A stretch of DNA of 64,000 bases from Fredinandcohnia onubensis (GCF_002734285.1 NZ_NSEA01000001.1:120307-184306), one strand, 5' to 3'; shown: positions 21,041-30,186, counted from the stretch's first letter. The notes: generated from the letters alone by a model not told the origin. Made by a program: numbers and translations.

Positions 21041-21784
21041 ATGGAAAATAAGATAGAAATTATGGAGATCTGCCTGTTAGCGGGGAAAATCATGCTCGAG
21101 AGTGGGGCAGAGACGTATCGGGTAGAGGACACGATGAATCGTATGGCCGCAGCTTTTGGGAATGTAACGTCTCAAAGTTATGTAACACCTACGGGGATTA
21201 TGTTCTCGACAAGTGGAACAGAACCTACAAATATAATACGAATTAATGAGAGGTCTACCGATTTAGAAAAGGTAACCCTTGTAAATAATATTTCGCGTAA
21301 AATTAGCAGCGGGGAATTAACGCTTCAAGAGGCAAAGCGTGAGTTAGAAGAGCTCTCAAAAAGGGATCTTTCTTACCCGATTTGGATTCAGATTCTATCA
21401 GCAGCCATAGCTAGTGGCTGTTTTACGATTATGTTCCTTGGAAGCTGGACCGACTTTTTACCAGCTTGTATCGCTGGAGGAGTGGGCTTTGCCTTTTTTA
21501 TCTATCTTCATCAGCTGGTTCGAATAAAGTTCTTCGCGGAATTTATGGCGTCATTTTTAATTGGAATGATCGCCTATCTGTTTATCGTAACTGGACTAGG
21601 GGCTGAGCTCGATAAAATTATTATCGGTTCTGTGATGCCACTTGTTCCTGGTTTATTGATTACAAATGCTGTTCGTGATTTAATTGCAGGACATCTTGTT
21701 TCGGGGATTTCAAAGGGGGCAGAAGCATTTCTAACCGCCTTTGCCATTGGAACGGGAGTAGCGGTGATTCTTGCCATTTTCTAA
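21041..21784 (+). CDS. Threonine/serine exporter, ThrE N-terminal part
   Basis: This 247-residue protein has a soluble N-terminal half (about 1-115, with GKIMLESGAETYRVEDTM) and about five membrane helices. This is the ThrE/DUF1212 (PF06738, YjjP-type) architecture. Amino-acid export is inferred from the Corynebacterium ThrE family. The partner carrying the remaining helices is encoded 17 bp downstream. GGAGCGAGG precedes the ATG. Confidence 0.85.
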   Translation: MENKIEIMEICLLAGKIMLESGAETYRVEDTMNRMAAAFGNVTSQSYVTPTGIMFSTSGTEPTNIIRINERSTDLEKVTLVNNISRKISSGELTLQEAKRELEELSKRDLSYPIWIQILSAAIASGCFTIMFLGSWTDFLPACIAGGVGFAFFIYLHQLVRIKFFAEFMASFLIGMIAYLFIVTGLGAELDKIIIGSVMPLVPGLLITNAVRDLIAGHLVSGISKGAEAFLTAFAIGTGVAVILAIF

Positions 21785-21801
21785 GTTGAAAGGAGTTTAT
21801 A

Positions 21802-22251
21802 ATGCTTTCCCATTTGATTACAAGCTTTGTTGCTTCAAGTACATTTGGCATCATCTTCAATGTTCCGAAAAAGTCGCTTATTAAATGTGGCCTAGTCGGA
21901 ATGATTGGTTGGATGTTATATATCTTTTTATTTCTACAAGGGATTGATGCGGTTTATGCGACACTTGCTGCCTCTTTTTTGGTTGCAGTCATCAGCCATA
22001 TCTTTGCAAAGGTCTATAAAAATCCAGTGATTATCTACAGCATCGTTGGAATCATTCCCTTAGTACCTGGTGGAATCTCATACGACGCAATGAGGAATTT
22101 TGTTGAAAACGACTATTCAACAGCACTTCCACTGGCAGCAAGGGCATTTATGATCTCAGGCGCAATCGCCTTCGGACTTGTTTTATCCGAGGTGTTGAAT
22201 CAGTTGATCATTAGGCGAAAGAAGAGTTCAGTTAAAGCTTCCGGAATTTAG
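21802..22251 (+). CDS. Threonine/serine exporter, ThrE C-terminal part
   Basis: A 149-residue membrane protein with about five helices and the motif GIIPLVPGGISYDAMRNF, typical of the DUF3815/YjjB-type half (PF12821). It completes the transporter started by the gene upstream; in other bacteria the two are one protein. GAAAGGAG precedes the ATG. Confidence 0.85.
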   Translation: MLSHLITSFVASSTFGIIFNVPKKSLIKCGLVGMIGWMLYIFLFLQGIDAVYATLAASFLVAVISHIFAKVYKNPVIIYSIVGIIPLVPGGISYDAMRNFVENDYSTALPLAARAFMISGAIAFGLVLSEVLNQLIIRRKKSSVKASGI

Positions 22252-22270
22252 ATTCCAGGAGGCTTTTTAT
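22234..22270 (+). terminator. Terminator of the thrE pair
   Basis: AAGCTTCCGGAAT pairs with ATTCCAGGAGGCTT with one mismatch/bulge, followed by TTTT. The 5' arm overlaps the end of the gene. Confidence 0.75.
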
Positions 22271-22426
22271 TTTGGATAGGTTTATAATTTTTAGCTAAAA
22301 TCGATAGCTTGAGCCCGATCAAAAAGTTCATGAAATATAAAGGAATTTCGGCATATTCATAGAAAGTAAGGGTGTATAATCGTTTCGGTCATACAAACTT
22401 CATCCTCAAGTCGAAGGGAGACGTCT

Positions 22427-23248
22427 ATGAGCAAAAACGACGGCATTTACAATGATTTATCAAAGGACATGACTTATGGTGACTATCTTCAGTTAGATAC
22501 ATTACTCTCGAGCCAGCAACGCCTTTCTGAGCATCATGATGAAATGCTTTTTATTATCATTCACCAAACGAGTGAACTATGGATGAAGCTTATTTTGCAT
22601 GAGGTCAATGCGGCGAAAGCATCTATTTTAAAAAATGACCTTGAACCGGCTTTTAAGAAGCTATCAAGGGTCTCAAAAATTCAGCAGCAATTGATTCAGT
22701 CCTGGGACGTTCTCTCAACATTAACCCCCTCTGAATATATGGAATTTAGGGGAGAGCTCGGAAAGTCGTCGGGGTTCCAATCCTATCAAAATCGGTTAAT
22801 CGAGTTTGCACTTGGTCATAAGAAACCGAATGTGCTTGGCGTATATAAGCATCAACCTGAAATTTACAAACAGGTTGAAGATGCTCTTCAAGAGAAAAGT
22901 ATCTATGATGCAGCGATTTTGGCTCTTTCAAAAAGGGGCTTTAACATTGATAAATCATGCCTCGAAAGGGATTGGACGGAGGATTATAAAGCGAACGAAA
23001 GTGTTGAACAGTCATGGCTAGAAGTCTATCAAAATGTTGAAAAGTATTGGGATTTTTACGAGCTTGCGGAGAAGTTAGTTGATATAGAATCCCACCAACA
23101 GAAATGGCGCTATAACCACATGATTACGGTTGAACGGATTATCGGATATAAGAGAGGGACTGGTGGCTCAGCAGGGGTTGAATACTTAAAGCAGGTGATC
23201 AACCATCGCTTTTTCCCAGAGTTGTGGAATATGCGGACGAAATTATAA
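22427..23248 (+). CDS. kynA: Tryptophan 2,3-dioxygenase
   Basis: This haem enzyme opens the indole ring of tryptophan to give N-formylkynurenine. The 273 residues contain the family landmarks [31 protein letters not shown], the haem-ligand histidine region [13 protein letters not shown], and [11 protein letters not shown]. No kynB or kynU gene is adjacent, so the rest of the pathway is elsewhere or absent. GGGAG is the ribosome-binding site. The acetyltransferase gene follows by 17 bp and may share the transcript. Confidence 0.95.
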   Translation: MSKNDGIYNDLSKDMTYGDYLQLDTLLSSQQRLSEHHDEMLFIIIHQTSELWMKLILHEVNAAKASILKNDLEPAFKKLSRVSKIQQQLIQSWDVLSTLTPSEYMEFRGELGKSSGFQSYQNRLIEFALGHKKPNVLGVYKHQPEIYKQVEDALQEKSIYDAAILALSKRGFNIDKSCLERDWTEDYKANESVEQSWLEVYQNVEKYWDFYELAEKLVDIESHQQKWRYNHMITVERIIGYKRGTGGSAGVEYLKQVINHRFFPELWNMRTKL

Positions 23249-23265
23249 AGGGGCTTAACGTAAAA

Positions 23266-23751
23266 ATGGACATACAAATTCAAGCCGTTTCAAAAGAGGA
23301 AGAAGACGTTTTACATAATCTCATGCAATTTTATATCTATGAATTTACGAAGTACATGAGTAGTATAACGATAAAAGAAAATGGCCGTTTTGGTAGATTT
23401 AATCTGGATGTCTATTGGACCGACCGTAATCATCATGCATATTTTGTGAAAGTGGATGGTTTACTCGCAGGATTTGTTTTGCTGCACAGTCTATCAGATA
23501 AAGAACCCAATTCAATAGAAGAATTTTTTATCATGAGAGGTTATGAGGGAAAAGGTATCGGCTCCAATGTTGCCGAGCAAATCTTTTCAATGTTTCCTGG
23601 AAGGTGGTATGTGCAACAGTCGGAAAAGAATGAGCGTGCCCGGGCGTTTTGGAGAAATATCATTTCAAAATGTACGAAGGGAAACTTTGAGGAACGATTT
23701 GATGAAAGAAAATGTTCGATTCAGGAGTTTACTATAGAAGAAAGTAAATAA
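23266..23751 (+). CDS. GNAT-family N-acetyltransferase
   Basis: A 161-residue single-domain GNAT protein, with the acetyl-CoA loop region RGYEGKGIGSNVAEQIF (about residue 90-106) and a C-terminal ENERARAFWR segment. Substrate is unknown. The start at 23266 places the gene just after the kynA stop; a longer form would overlap kynA. It may be co-transcribed with kynA. Confidence 0.75.
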   Translation: MDIQIQAVSKEEEDVLHNLMQFYIYEFTKYMSSITIKENGRFGRFNLDVYWTDRNHHAYFVKVDGLLAGFVLLHSLSDKEPNSIEEFFIMRGYEGKGIGSNVAEQIFSMFPGRWYVQQSEKNERARAFWRNIISKCTKGNFEERFDERKCSIQEFTIEESK

Positions 23752-23783
23752 GAAGTTCGCCAAACGGTGAACTCCTTATTTGA
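23748..23783. terminator. Bidirectional terminator between convergent acetyltransferase genes
   Basis: AATAAG plus AAGTTC on one side pair with GAACT plus CTTATT on the other around GCCAAACGG; both strands have A/T flanks. Confidence 0.75.
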
Positions 23784-24612
23784 TCATAAATTCATCAAAC
23801 GGCAAGTAATAAACGGGGTAATGTTCTAGCTGTTCAAAGCCGAGTTTCTTTGCAATTACTATGGAGTCTTTGCGAAACGACTCTGTTGTCCAATGAGGTG
23901 TTACATCCCGTCTCAGACATTCTTCGATAAAGGCCCTTGCCATTGCGGTAGCAAGTCCTTTGCCCCGGTGGTTTGTGTTATATGTGTTAATTCCAATTTC
24001 GTATTCATTTTCAGATACAAAAACAGAGAGACAAGTTCCGATTACAGTTGATCCTTGAACAACGGCATAGCCAAAGCCCTTTTGAAAAAATGAATCAAGG
24101 GATTCTCCCCAGAATTTTGTAATTTCATTTTTAACGATATGGTCTCTATCTCCTTCAATTAGTTCCGGACTAATTGGTTTTACCTCATAACCTTCAGGCA
24201 CACCTCTAGAATCGCTAGCATTAAACCATTCTTTATGAAAAACAAACGGCACACGCTCACCTTTCAAAAGGGAAACTCTCGTAAAAATGGATTCAATAGT
24301 TCCCTTCCAATCATGATTTGGGTAAATTTCAAGATTTAAAGTATCCTCCTCTGGGAGTGCCTCATGGCGAATCACAGATGCAATATATTCTTCAAGTTCT
24401 GAATTAAACTTCTGATTATCAACCCTTCCGCAAAGATAGAACATCTCATTTTTCGCCCAAATAAAGGCAGTTTTAGGATTGCTCAGGTTGTCTACGTAGA
24501 TCTCACCAGGATTAATACCATCAATCACTCCATTCATGACGGGGTGGTTTTCTAGTCCAGTGAGGAGTGGTTTCACATTTTTAAAAGTAACAGCATCGAG
24601 CTTAACAATCAT
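23776..24612 (-). CDS. GNAT acetyltransferase, ZmaR-like family
   Basis: About 278 residues, with a less-conserved N-terminal half and a C-terminal GNAT domain containing NTNHRGKGLATAMARAFIEEC (the acetyl-CoA loop) and SIVIAKKLGFEQ. This fits the PF12746 group that includes the zwittermicin resistance acetyltransferase, but the real substrate is unknown. The ATG at 24612 has AAGG 11 nt upstream; GTG 24621 is an alternative. Confidence 0.75.
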   Translation of the reverse strand: MIVKLDAVTFKNVKPLLTGLENHPVMNGVIDGINPGEIYVDNLSNPKTAFIWAKNEMFYLCGRVDNQKFNSELEEYIASVIRHEALPEEDTLNLEIYPNHDWKGTIESIFTRVSLLKGERVPFVFHKEWFNASDSRGVPEGYEVKPISPELIEGDRDHIVKNEITKFWGESLDSFFQKGFGYAVVQGSTVIGTCLSVFVSENEYEIGINTYNTNHRGKGLATAMARAFIEECLRRDVTPHWTTESFRKDSIVIAKKLGFEQLEHYPVYYLPFDEFMIK

Positions 24613-24751
24613 TTTCTTCACGACCTTCTATCGAATCAGGTGTCTATTTAATTCCTGTTAAAACAAATATTCTCCAAATCGAATAAAATTCCTTTTGTCT
24701 CTGAAAGTTTTGTGTAAAATAAAGAGGATGAAATGTAATGGAGGAAATGAC

Positions 24752-25738
24752 ATGATTACGATGAAGGAAATTGCGAAGCTGGCTAATGTGTCTAGTGCAA
24801 CTGTTTCACGCGTGCTGAACAACTCAGGATATGTGAGTGATGATGTTCGCAAGCGAATCTTAAAAATTATTGATGAAACAGGTTATATTCCCAGTGAGCA
24901 TGCAAAGGCATTACGGACAAAGCAATCCAATGTCATTGGTGTCATTTTACCAAAATTAAGCACTGAGACAGCTAGTAGAATTGTGAGTGGAATCAGCGAA
25001 GAACTAGCCAAACACGGCTATCAAATTCTATTAACCAATACAAATCTGGATCCGAAAAAAGAAATCGAGTATGTGAAACTTTTAAAAAGCAAACAGGTTG
25101 ATGGTATCATTCTTCTTGCGACAAACCGAAGTGAAGCACTACTTAAGGAAATCGAAAAACTTAAAATTCCTTTTGTGTCGACTGGACAGGAGTTCGAGGG
25201 GATACCATCCGTTATTAACAATAATCACGGTGCTGCAAAAGACATCACCAAACTCTTGATTAATAAGGGTCATACTAAAATTGCCTTTATCGGTGTAGAC
25301 GAGTCAGATTATGAGGTAGGATACAAGCGTAAAGCGGGATATTTGGCTGCGTTAGAGGAAAGCCAATTACCTGTTATAGATCAGTGGATTCAAAAAGGGG
25401 AGTTTACGATTGAATCAGGCTATATGATGGCAAAAGCGATCATTGAATCTTCTTCTGAGAAACCAACTGCAATTGTCGCTGTTACGGACCGATTAGCCAT
25501 TGGAGCAATGGAGTACCTCAAAGAGCAAGGATTACATGTTCCAAAAGATGTGGCTCTTACAGGTATGGGTGCGTCCGATTTATCAAAATATATTACGCCT
25601 AAATTAACAACGGTTGACCTATTAAGTGAGCACACTGGAGCAGAAGCAGCGAAGACATTACTACAGATATTGCAGGAAGGGATTTCCTTAGAAAAAAAAC
25701 AAATCGACTATAGACTAATAATTAGAGATAGTATATAA
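24752..25738 (+). CDS. scrR: LacI-family repressor of the sucrose regulon
   Basis: A 328-residue LacI/GalR protein with the HTH TMKEIAKLANVSSATVSRVLN at its N-terminus and a periplasmic-binding-like sugar domain. It directly precedes scrA, scrB and scrK, and three ATCGAT-centred palindromes lie between it and scrA, so it should repress the sucrose genes. GGAGG sits 7 nt before ATG 24752; an upstream in-frame ATG would add 19 unrelated residues. Confidence 0.88.
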   Translation: MITMKEIAKLANVSSATVSRVLNNSGYVSDDVRKRILKIIDETGYIPSEHAKALRTKQSNVIGVILPKLSTETASRIVSGISEELAKHGYQILLTNTNLDPKKEIEYVKLLKSKQVDGIILLATNRSEALLKEIEKLKIPFVSTGQEFEGIPSVINNNHGAAKDITKLLINKGHTKIAFIGVDESDYEVGYKRKAGYLAALEESQLPVIDQWIQKGEFTIESGYMMAKAIIESSSEKPTAIVAVTDRLAIGAMEYLKEQGLHVPKDVALTGMGASDLSKYITPKLTTVDLLSEHTGAEAAKTLLQILQEGISLEKKQIDYRLIIRDSI

Positions 25739-25754
25739 TCGGTTTTGTAATGAA

Positions 25755-25845
25755 TGTGTAATCGATTACACATAAGTGCTAAATTTTTTTGAGTGATATG
25801 TAATCGATTACCTATTTTTATAACGAATATGAAATCGATTACACA
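25755..25845. promoter_or_regulatory. Three LacI-type operators before scrA
   Basis: Operator 1 is a perfect 18-bp palindrome TGTGTAATCGATTACACA (25755-25772). Operator 2 has GTAATCGATTAC (25800-25811). Operator 3 has GAAATCGATTACACAC (25830-25845). Centres are 42 and 31 bp apart, close to four and three helical turns. A possible promoter TTGAGT-18-TATTTT (25789-25818) has operator 2 between its -35 and -10. Confidence 0.85.
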
Positions 25846-25873
25846 CAAACACTATTTAATAGAGGTGATAGTA

Positions 25874-27271
25874 ATGTCAGAAAATCGTATAATTGCTGAA
25901 GAGATCATTGAAGCAGTCGGCGGTAAAGAAAACATCCTATCTGCCGCACACTGTGCGACAAGATTACGAATTATGGTACAAGATAAAGAAAAAATCAACC
26001 AAGAAAAGATTGAAAATGTAGATAAAGTTAAAGGTGCATTCTTTAACTCCGGTCAATTCCAAGTCATCTTAGGTACAGGAACAGTAAATCGTATTTATGA
26101 AGAAGTCGAGAAACTTGGAGTTGAAACATCAACGAAAGCTGACCAATCAAAAGAGGCAGCGAAAAGTGGAAACGCCTTTCAACGTGCTATAAGAGCATTC
26201 GGTGACGTGTTCGTTCCAATCATCCCAGCTTTAGTTGCAACAGGTCTTTTCATGGGTGTTCGGGGCTTGGTGATGCAGGAGCAAATCCTTGCATGGTTTG
26301 GCTTAACTCCTGCTAGTATCCCAGAAAACTTCATTTTATTTACACAAATCTTAACGGATACAGCCTTTATTTTCTTACCGGCACTAGTAGCATGGTCAAC
26401 ATTCCGCGTGTTTGGCGGAAACCCAACTATCGGACTCATACTTGGATTAATGTTAGTTAGTCCTTCGTTGCCAAACGCATGGGGAGTTGCAGGTGGTGAA
26501 GTTGAACCGCTGAAATTTTTTGGATTTATCCCAGTGGTTGGTTATCAAGGTTCTGTAATTCCAGCATTTATCACAGGTATTGTTGGTGCAAAGCTTGAAA
26601 AATGGATTCGTAAACGTGTACCAGAAGCATTGGATCTAATTGTAACGCCGTTTTTAACATTACTAATCATGATTGCTTTAGCACTCTTTGCAATCGGACC
26701 AGTATTCCACACAGTTGAGAACCTGATTTTAGACGCAACAGTAGCGGTACTTGAGTGGCCATTTGGATTAGCGGGTATTATCATTGGAGCCTTAAACCAA
26801 ATCATCGTTATTACAGGTGTCCATCACGTCTTTAACTTATTAGAAATACAACTACTTGAAAACTTCGGCAATAATCCTTATAACGCGATTGTTACTTGTG
26901 CAACTGCGGCACAAGGTGGAGCGGCTTTAGCTGTAGGGTTAAAAACAAAATCAAAAAAATTAAAAGCTTTAGCACTACCATCATCATTATCGGCATTTTT
27001 AGGAATCACAGAACCAGCTATTTTCGGGGTTAATCTTCGTTATGGAAAACCGTTTATTATGGGTATTATCGGTGGTGGAGTTGGTGGTTTCTTTGCCTCA
27101 ATCTTTGGACTAAAAGCAACAGGGATGGCAATCACTGTAATTCCTGGAACACTCCTTTATCTAAATGGACAAATTTTGCTCTATATTCTCGTGAATGTAA
27201 TTGCAATAGCGGTAGCATTCATCCTAACTTGGATGTTCGGTTATTCAGATAAAATGCAAGAAGGCAAGTAA
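25874..27271 (+). CDS. scrA: PTS sucrose transporter EIIBC
   Basis: Imports sucrose as sucrose 6-phosphate. The 465 residues hold an EIIB domain (about 1-90, phospho-cysteine in HCATRLR) and a membrane EIIC domain (about 110-460). There is no EIIA domain, so it must borrow a glucose-type EIIA encoded elsewhere. ATG 25874 with AGAGGTGATA is preferred over an upstream ATG that lies inside the operator region. scrB follows after a perfect hairpin. Confidence 0.93.
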   Translation: MSENRIIAEEIIEAVGGKENILSAAHCATRLRIMVQDKEKINQEKIENVDKVKGAFFNSGQFQVILGTGTVNRIYEEVEKLGVETSTKADQSKEAAKSGNAFQRAIRAFGDVFVPIIPALVATGLFMGVRGLVMQEQILAWFGLTPASIPENFILFTQILTDTAFIFLPALVAWSTFRVFGGNPTIGLILGLMLVSPSLPNAWGVAGGEVEPLKFFGFIPVVGYQGSVIPAFITGIVGAKLEKWIRKRVPEALDLIVTPFLTLLIMIALALFAIGPVFHTVENLILDATVAVLEWPFGLAGIIIGALNQIIVITGVHHVFNLLEIQLLENFGNNPYNAIVTCATAAQGGAALAVGLKTKSKKLKALALPSSLSAFLGITEPAIFGVNLRYGKPFIMGIIGGGVGGFFASIFGLKATGMAITVIPGTLLYLNGQILLYILVNVIAIAVAFILTWMFGYSDKMQEGK

Positions 27272-27285
27272 TGACTTGCCTTCTT
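27258..27285 (+). other. Perfect 12-bp hairpin between scrA and scrB
   Basis: AAGAAGGCAAGT (27258-27269) and ACTTGCCTTCTT (27274-27285) form a stem around AATG. The stop codon of scrA is inside. There is no T tract, so it is more likely an mRNA-stability or processing element than a terminator. Confidence 0.7.
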
Positions 27286-27302
27286 AACGTAAGGAGATCA
27301 TC

Positions 27303-28742
27303 ATGAATCAGCATGAATTAATAGAAAAGGTAAATCAAGAAGTTGAACGAAATAGGGAAATGGTAGAAAGTGACCCGAATCGTTTGCGATTTCACTTAAT
27401 GCCCCCGGTTGGTTTGTTAAATGATCCAAATGGGTTTATTCAATTTAAGGGAGTATACCACTTATTTTATCAGTGGAACCCCTTTGAAACGGCACACGGT
27501 GCGAAGTTTTGGGGGCATTTTACCTCAAAGGATTTCATAAACTGGGAGCATCAGCCAATTGCTCTAGCTCCAAGCGAATGGTATGAGAAAAATGGCTGTT
27601 ATTCTGGAAGTGCCATCGAGCATGAAGGGAAGATGGTGTTATTTTATACGGGAAATGTGAAGGATGAAAATGGGGAACGTGAGACGTATCAATGTATGGC
27701 GGTTTCACAGGACGGGATTACGTTTGAGAAAAAGGGCCCAGTGATTCATCTCCCAGAAGGCTACACTGCCCATTTTCGTGATCCTAAGGTTTGGAACAAG
27801 GACAATACATGGTATATGGTGCTAGGAGCACAAGATCTAGACGAGCAAGGGAAGGTTGTTCTCTATTCTTCTTCAGATCTAAAGAATTGGGATCTACTTG
27901 GTGCGATAACGGGTTCGTTTATGAATCAACTGGGCCCGTTCGGTTATATGTGGGAATGCCCTGATTTATTCGAGTTAGACGGGAAGGATATTCTTCTTGT
28001 TTCACCACAAGGGCTTGACCCAGAGGGAGACTTTTATCATAACCTATTCCAAGCGGGTTATTTTGTTGGGGAGTTAGACTATAAAAAAGCTGCTTACCAG
28101 CATGGCTCTTTTACTGAATTAGATCGCGGCTTTGATTTCTATGCCCCGCAAACAACCGTTGATGAAAAAGGAAGAAGACTCCTTTTTGCATGGATGGGAA
28201 TTACAGATGATAATGAAAAATATCAACCGACCATTGAAAAAGGTTGGATCCATGCGATGACCCTGCCACGTGTTCTTACACGTAAAGGGGAAAAAGTTAT
28301 ACAGCAGCCTGTGGAAGAGTTACAGCAGTTACGTAGAAATGAAGTGTCTTATAATGAGGTTCAACTCACAACATCAAATGTTGCCCTTGAAGGGTTAAAA
28401 GGTGAAGCGGTTGAACTCCTTCTTGATGAAATGATTTGCGAAGGGGACACCTTTGAAATCAACTTTCGAGGTGGAGCAAGGTTTGTATATTCTCCAAAAG
28501 TAGGAAAAATGAGCCTCCACCGCGAAAACTTTAAGGATGCAAGTATCGAATCACGCCATTGTATGATTGATTCGGTTAAAAATCTACACGCGTTTATGGA
28601 TACTTCTTCGATAGAGATTTTTGTGAATGGTGGCGAAGAAGTGTTTACAGCAAGATATTATCCCGATGTTACGGATCAATCCATAACATTTTCAGCAGAA
28701 GGTAAGGTCCAGTTTAATTTGAAGAAATGGGACTTGGGCTGA
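27303..28742 (+). CDS. scrB: Sucrose-6-phosphate hydrolase (GH32)
   Basis: Splits sucrose 6-phosphate into glucose 6-phosphate and fructose in the cytoplasm. The 479 residues show the GH32 catalytic triad: nucleophile in LLNDPNGF (about residue 41), the stabilising aspartate in FRDPKVW, and the acid/base in ECPDLFE. A C-terminal beta-sandwich follows. AAGGAG lies 7 nt before the ATG. No signal peptide is present, in keeping with an intracellular phosphorylated substrate. Confidence 0.95.
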   Translation: MNQHELIEKVNQEVERNREMVESDPNRLRFHLMPPVGLLNDPNGFIQFKGVYHLFYQWNPFETAHGAKFWGHFTSKDFINWEHQPIALAPSEWYEKNGCYSGSAIEHEGKMVLFYTGNVKDENGERETYQCMAVSQDGITFEKKGPVIHLPEGYTAHFRDPKVWNKDNTWYMVLGAQDLDEQGKVVLYSSSDLKNWDLLGAITGSFMNQLGPFGYMWECPDLFELDGKDILLVSPQGLDPEGDFYHNLFQAGYFVGELDYKKAAYQHGSFTELDRGFDFYAPQTTVDEKGRRLLFAWMGITDDNEKYQPTIEKGWIHAMTLPRVLTRKGEKVIQQPVEELQQLRRNEVSYNEVQLTTSNVALEGLKGEAVELLLDEMICEGDTFEINFRGGARFVYSPKVGKMSLHRENFKDASIESRHCMIDSVKNLHAFMDTSSIEIFVNGGEEVFTARYYPDVTDQSITFSAEGKVQFNLKKWDLG

Positions 28743-28990
28743 GGTACACGCTGGTGGGAAAAGGGCGGAAGCGTGTAGCGTAAGAGGGGACTTGAGGTAC
28801 ATGCTCAGCATCAAAAGGCTCAAGCGTGTCCCGCAAGAAGGGTATCGCAGTACAAGCTCAGCGTCAAAAGGCTCAAGCGTGTCCCGCAAGAATGGTTTCG
28901 CGGTACAAGCTCAGCGTCAAAAGGCTCAAGCGTGTCCCGCAAGAATGGTTTCGCGGTACAAGCTCAACACCAAAAACCCCAAGCGTGTAC
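28743..28990. repeat. Tandem array of 53-bp units (array B) between scrB and scrK
   Basis: Four full 53-bp units start at 28743, 28796, 28849 and 28902, with a partial fifth from 28955. The third and fourth units are almost identical. Each has GGTACAAGCT, a TCAAAAGGCT block, AAGCGTGTCCC and GCAAGAATGGTTTCGC. Unit architecture, period and several blocks match array A at 15055. The array fills the whole space between scrB and scrK. Confidence 0.88.
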
Positions 28991-29041
28991 TTTTAGCTCC
29001 TAAAAATAAGCAGTCTAATCTTAACGAAAGAAAGTGAAGCA

Positions 29042-29992
29042 ATGAAACAGGGTGTTATTTGTTTAGGTGAAGCATTAATTGATTTCATTCCACTTGACCA
29101 AGACAATATGCAGTTTCTTAAGAGTCCTGGAGGTGCGCCGGCGAATGTTGCTGTAGGTGCAGCAAGACTTGGTGCAAAGTCGTCCTTCATCGGTAAAGTT
29201 GGGGATGATGTTCTTGGCAATTTTTTAAAAGATACATTAGATAACTATAACGTCCAGACTCAGGCAATGTATCTATCGAAGGAAGTGCGCACAGGACTAG
29301 TGTTTGTCACGCTTGGAGAAGACGGTGAACGGGAGTTTTCGTTTTATATTGAAAAAAGTGCAGACCGCTTTTTAACTCCTGAAGAGATTCCAGCGTCTCT
29401 TTTTGACGAGCATAATGTGTTCCACTTTGGTTCCATTTCTCTCATTGATGACCCAGCGGAGTCGGCGACGAAGAGGGCGCTCCAACTGGCGAAGGAAAAA
29501 GATTTAGTGGTTTCCTACGATCCAAACCTCAGGCCAATGCTATGGAAGGATTTAGACACAGCGAAACAGAAAATCACTTCTATGCTCAGTGAGGCGGATG
29601 TCGTGAAATTATCAGAGGTTGAGTTAGAGTTTATAACGGGCGAGACTGATATTGAACGTGGTGTACCAAAACTAGCACAATACAATATTCCACTTTTGTT
29701 CATCACGCTTGGTAAGGATGGAGTGCATGCTTTCTTTAAGGGTGAGTCCATTTTTGTTGAAGCGAGAAAGGTAAAAAGCGTGGATACAACAGGTGCAGGA
29801 GATGCGTTTGTGTCGGGATTACTGTACCAGTTCAGCGAGAGGGATAAAAAGATAACGGAATATACGCTAGGCGAAATCAAGGAAATTGCTACGTTTGCTA
29901 GTGTATCAGGTGCGCTTGCTGTCTCACAAAAGGGTGCAATGACCGCTTTGCCGACAATTGAGCAGGTACAAGCGTTCTTAGCTGAAAAATGA
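29042..29992 (+). CDS. scrK: Fructokinase (PfkB family)
   Basis: Phosphorylates the fructose released by ScrB to fructose 6-phosphate. The 316 residues carry the PfkB signatures SPGGAPANVAVGAARLG (about 30-46) and TTGAGDAFVSGLL (about 250-262, with the catalytic Asp). GAAAGAAAGTG precedes the ATG weakly. A repeat array separates it from scrB, so it may be read from the scr transcript or from its own promoter. Confidence 0.93.
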   Translation: MKQGVICLGEALIDFIPLDQDNMQFLKSPGGAPANVAVGAARLGAKSSFIGKVGDDVLGNFLKDTLDNYNVQTQAMYLSKEVRTGLVFVTLGEDGEREFSFYIEKSADRFLTPEEIPASLFDEHNVFHFGSISLIDDPAESATKRALQLAKEKDLVVSYDPNLRPMLWKDLDTAKQKITSMLSEADVVKLSEVELEFITGETDIERGVPKLAQYNIPLLFITLGKDGVHAFFKGESIFVEARKVKSVDTTGAGDAFVSGLLYQFSERDKKITEYTLGEIKEIATFASVSGALAVSQKGAMTALPTIEQVQAFLAEK

Positions 29993-30019
29993 AGTGGGTC
30001 CATTGTGGATCCACTTTTT
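29992..30019 (+). terminator. Terminator of scrK
   Basis: AAGTGGGTCC pairs with GGATCCACTT with a mismatch, followed by TTT. It begins within the stop codon. Confidence 0.8.
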
Positions 30020-30134
30020 AATAGCGTTTAAATGAACTATTATTGCGTTTTATTTTTCGGATATACGCTTTATTTTTGATAATTGCGCATTAATTTCCGT
30101 AATAGCGCTTTATTTTCGATAATTGCGTTATAGC
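30018..30134. repeat. Degenerate 20-21 bp tandem repeat
   Basis: Six degenerate units with the pattern ATWGCGYTTTATTTTCGATA; the GCG core recurs at 30024, 30045, 30065, 30085, 30105 and 30125. The array fills the space between the scrK terminator and the convergent dipeptidase gene. Confidence 0.7.
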
Positions 30135-30146
30135 AGTGCTCATACC

Positions 30147-30186
30147 AAAAAAAGGTGGATCCCCCAACCCGGGAATCCACCTTTTC
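30147..30186 (-). terminator. Terminator of the M20 dipeptidase gene
   Basis: On the minus strand AAAAGGTGGATTCCC pairs with GGGATCCACCTTTTTTT around a short loop. Confidence 0.88.

Noticed and set aside
28792..29037. 81-residue open frame across array B
   Set aside because: It is a translation of the tandem repeat; 53 bp is not a multiple of three, and there is no RBS.
29515..30003. 162-residue antisense open frame over the scrK 3' end
   Set aside because: It runs through the scrK terminator region and has no recognisable domain or ribosome-binding site.
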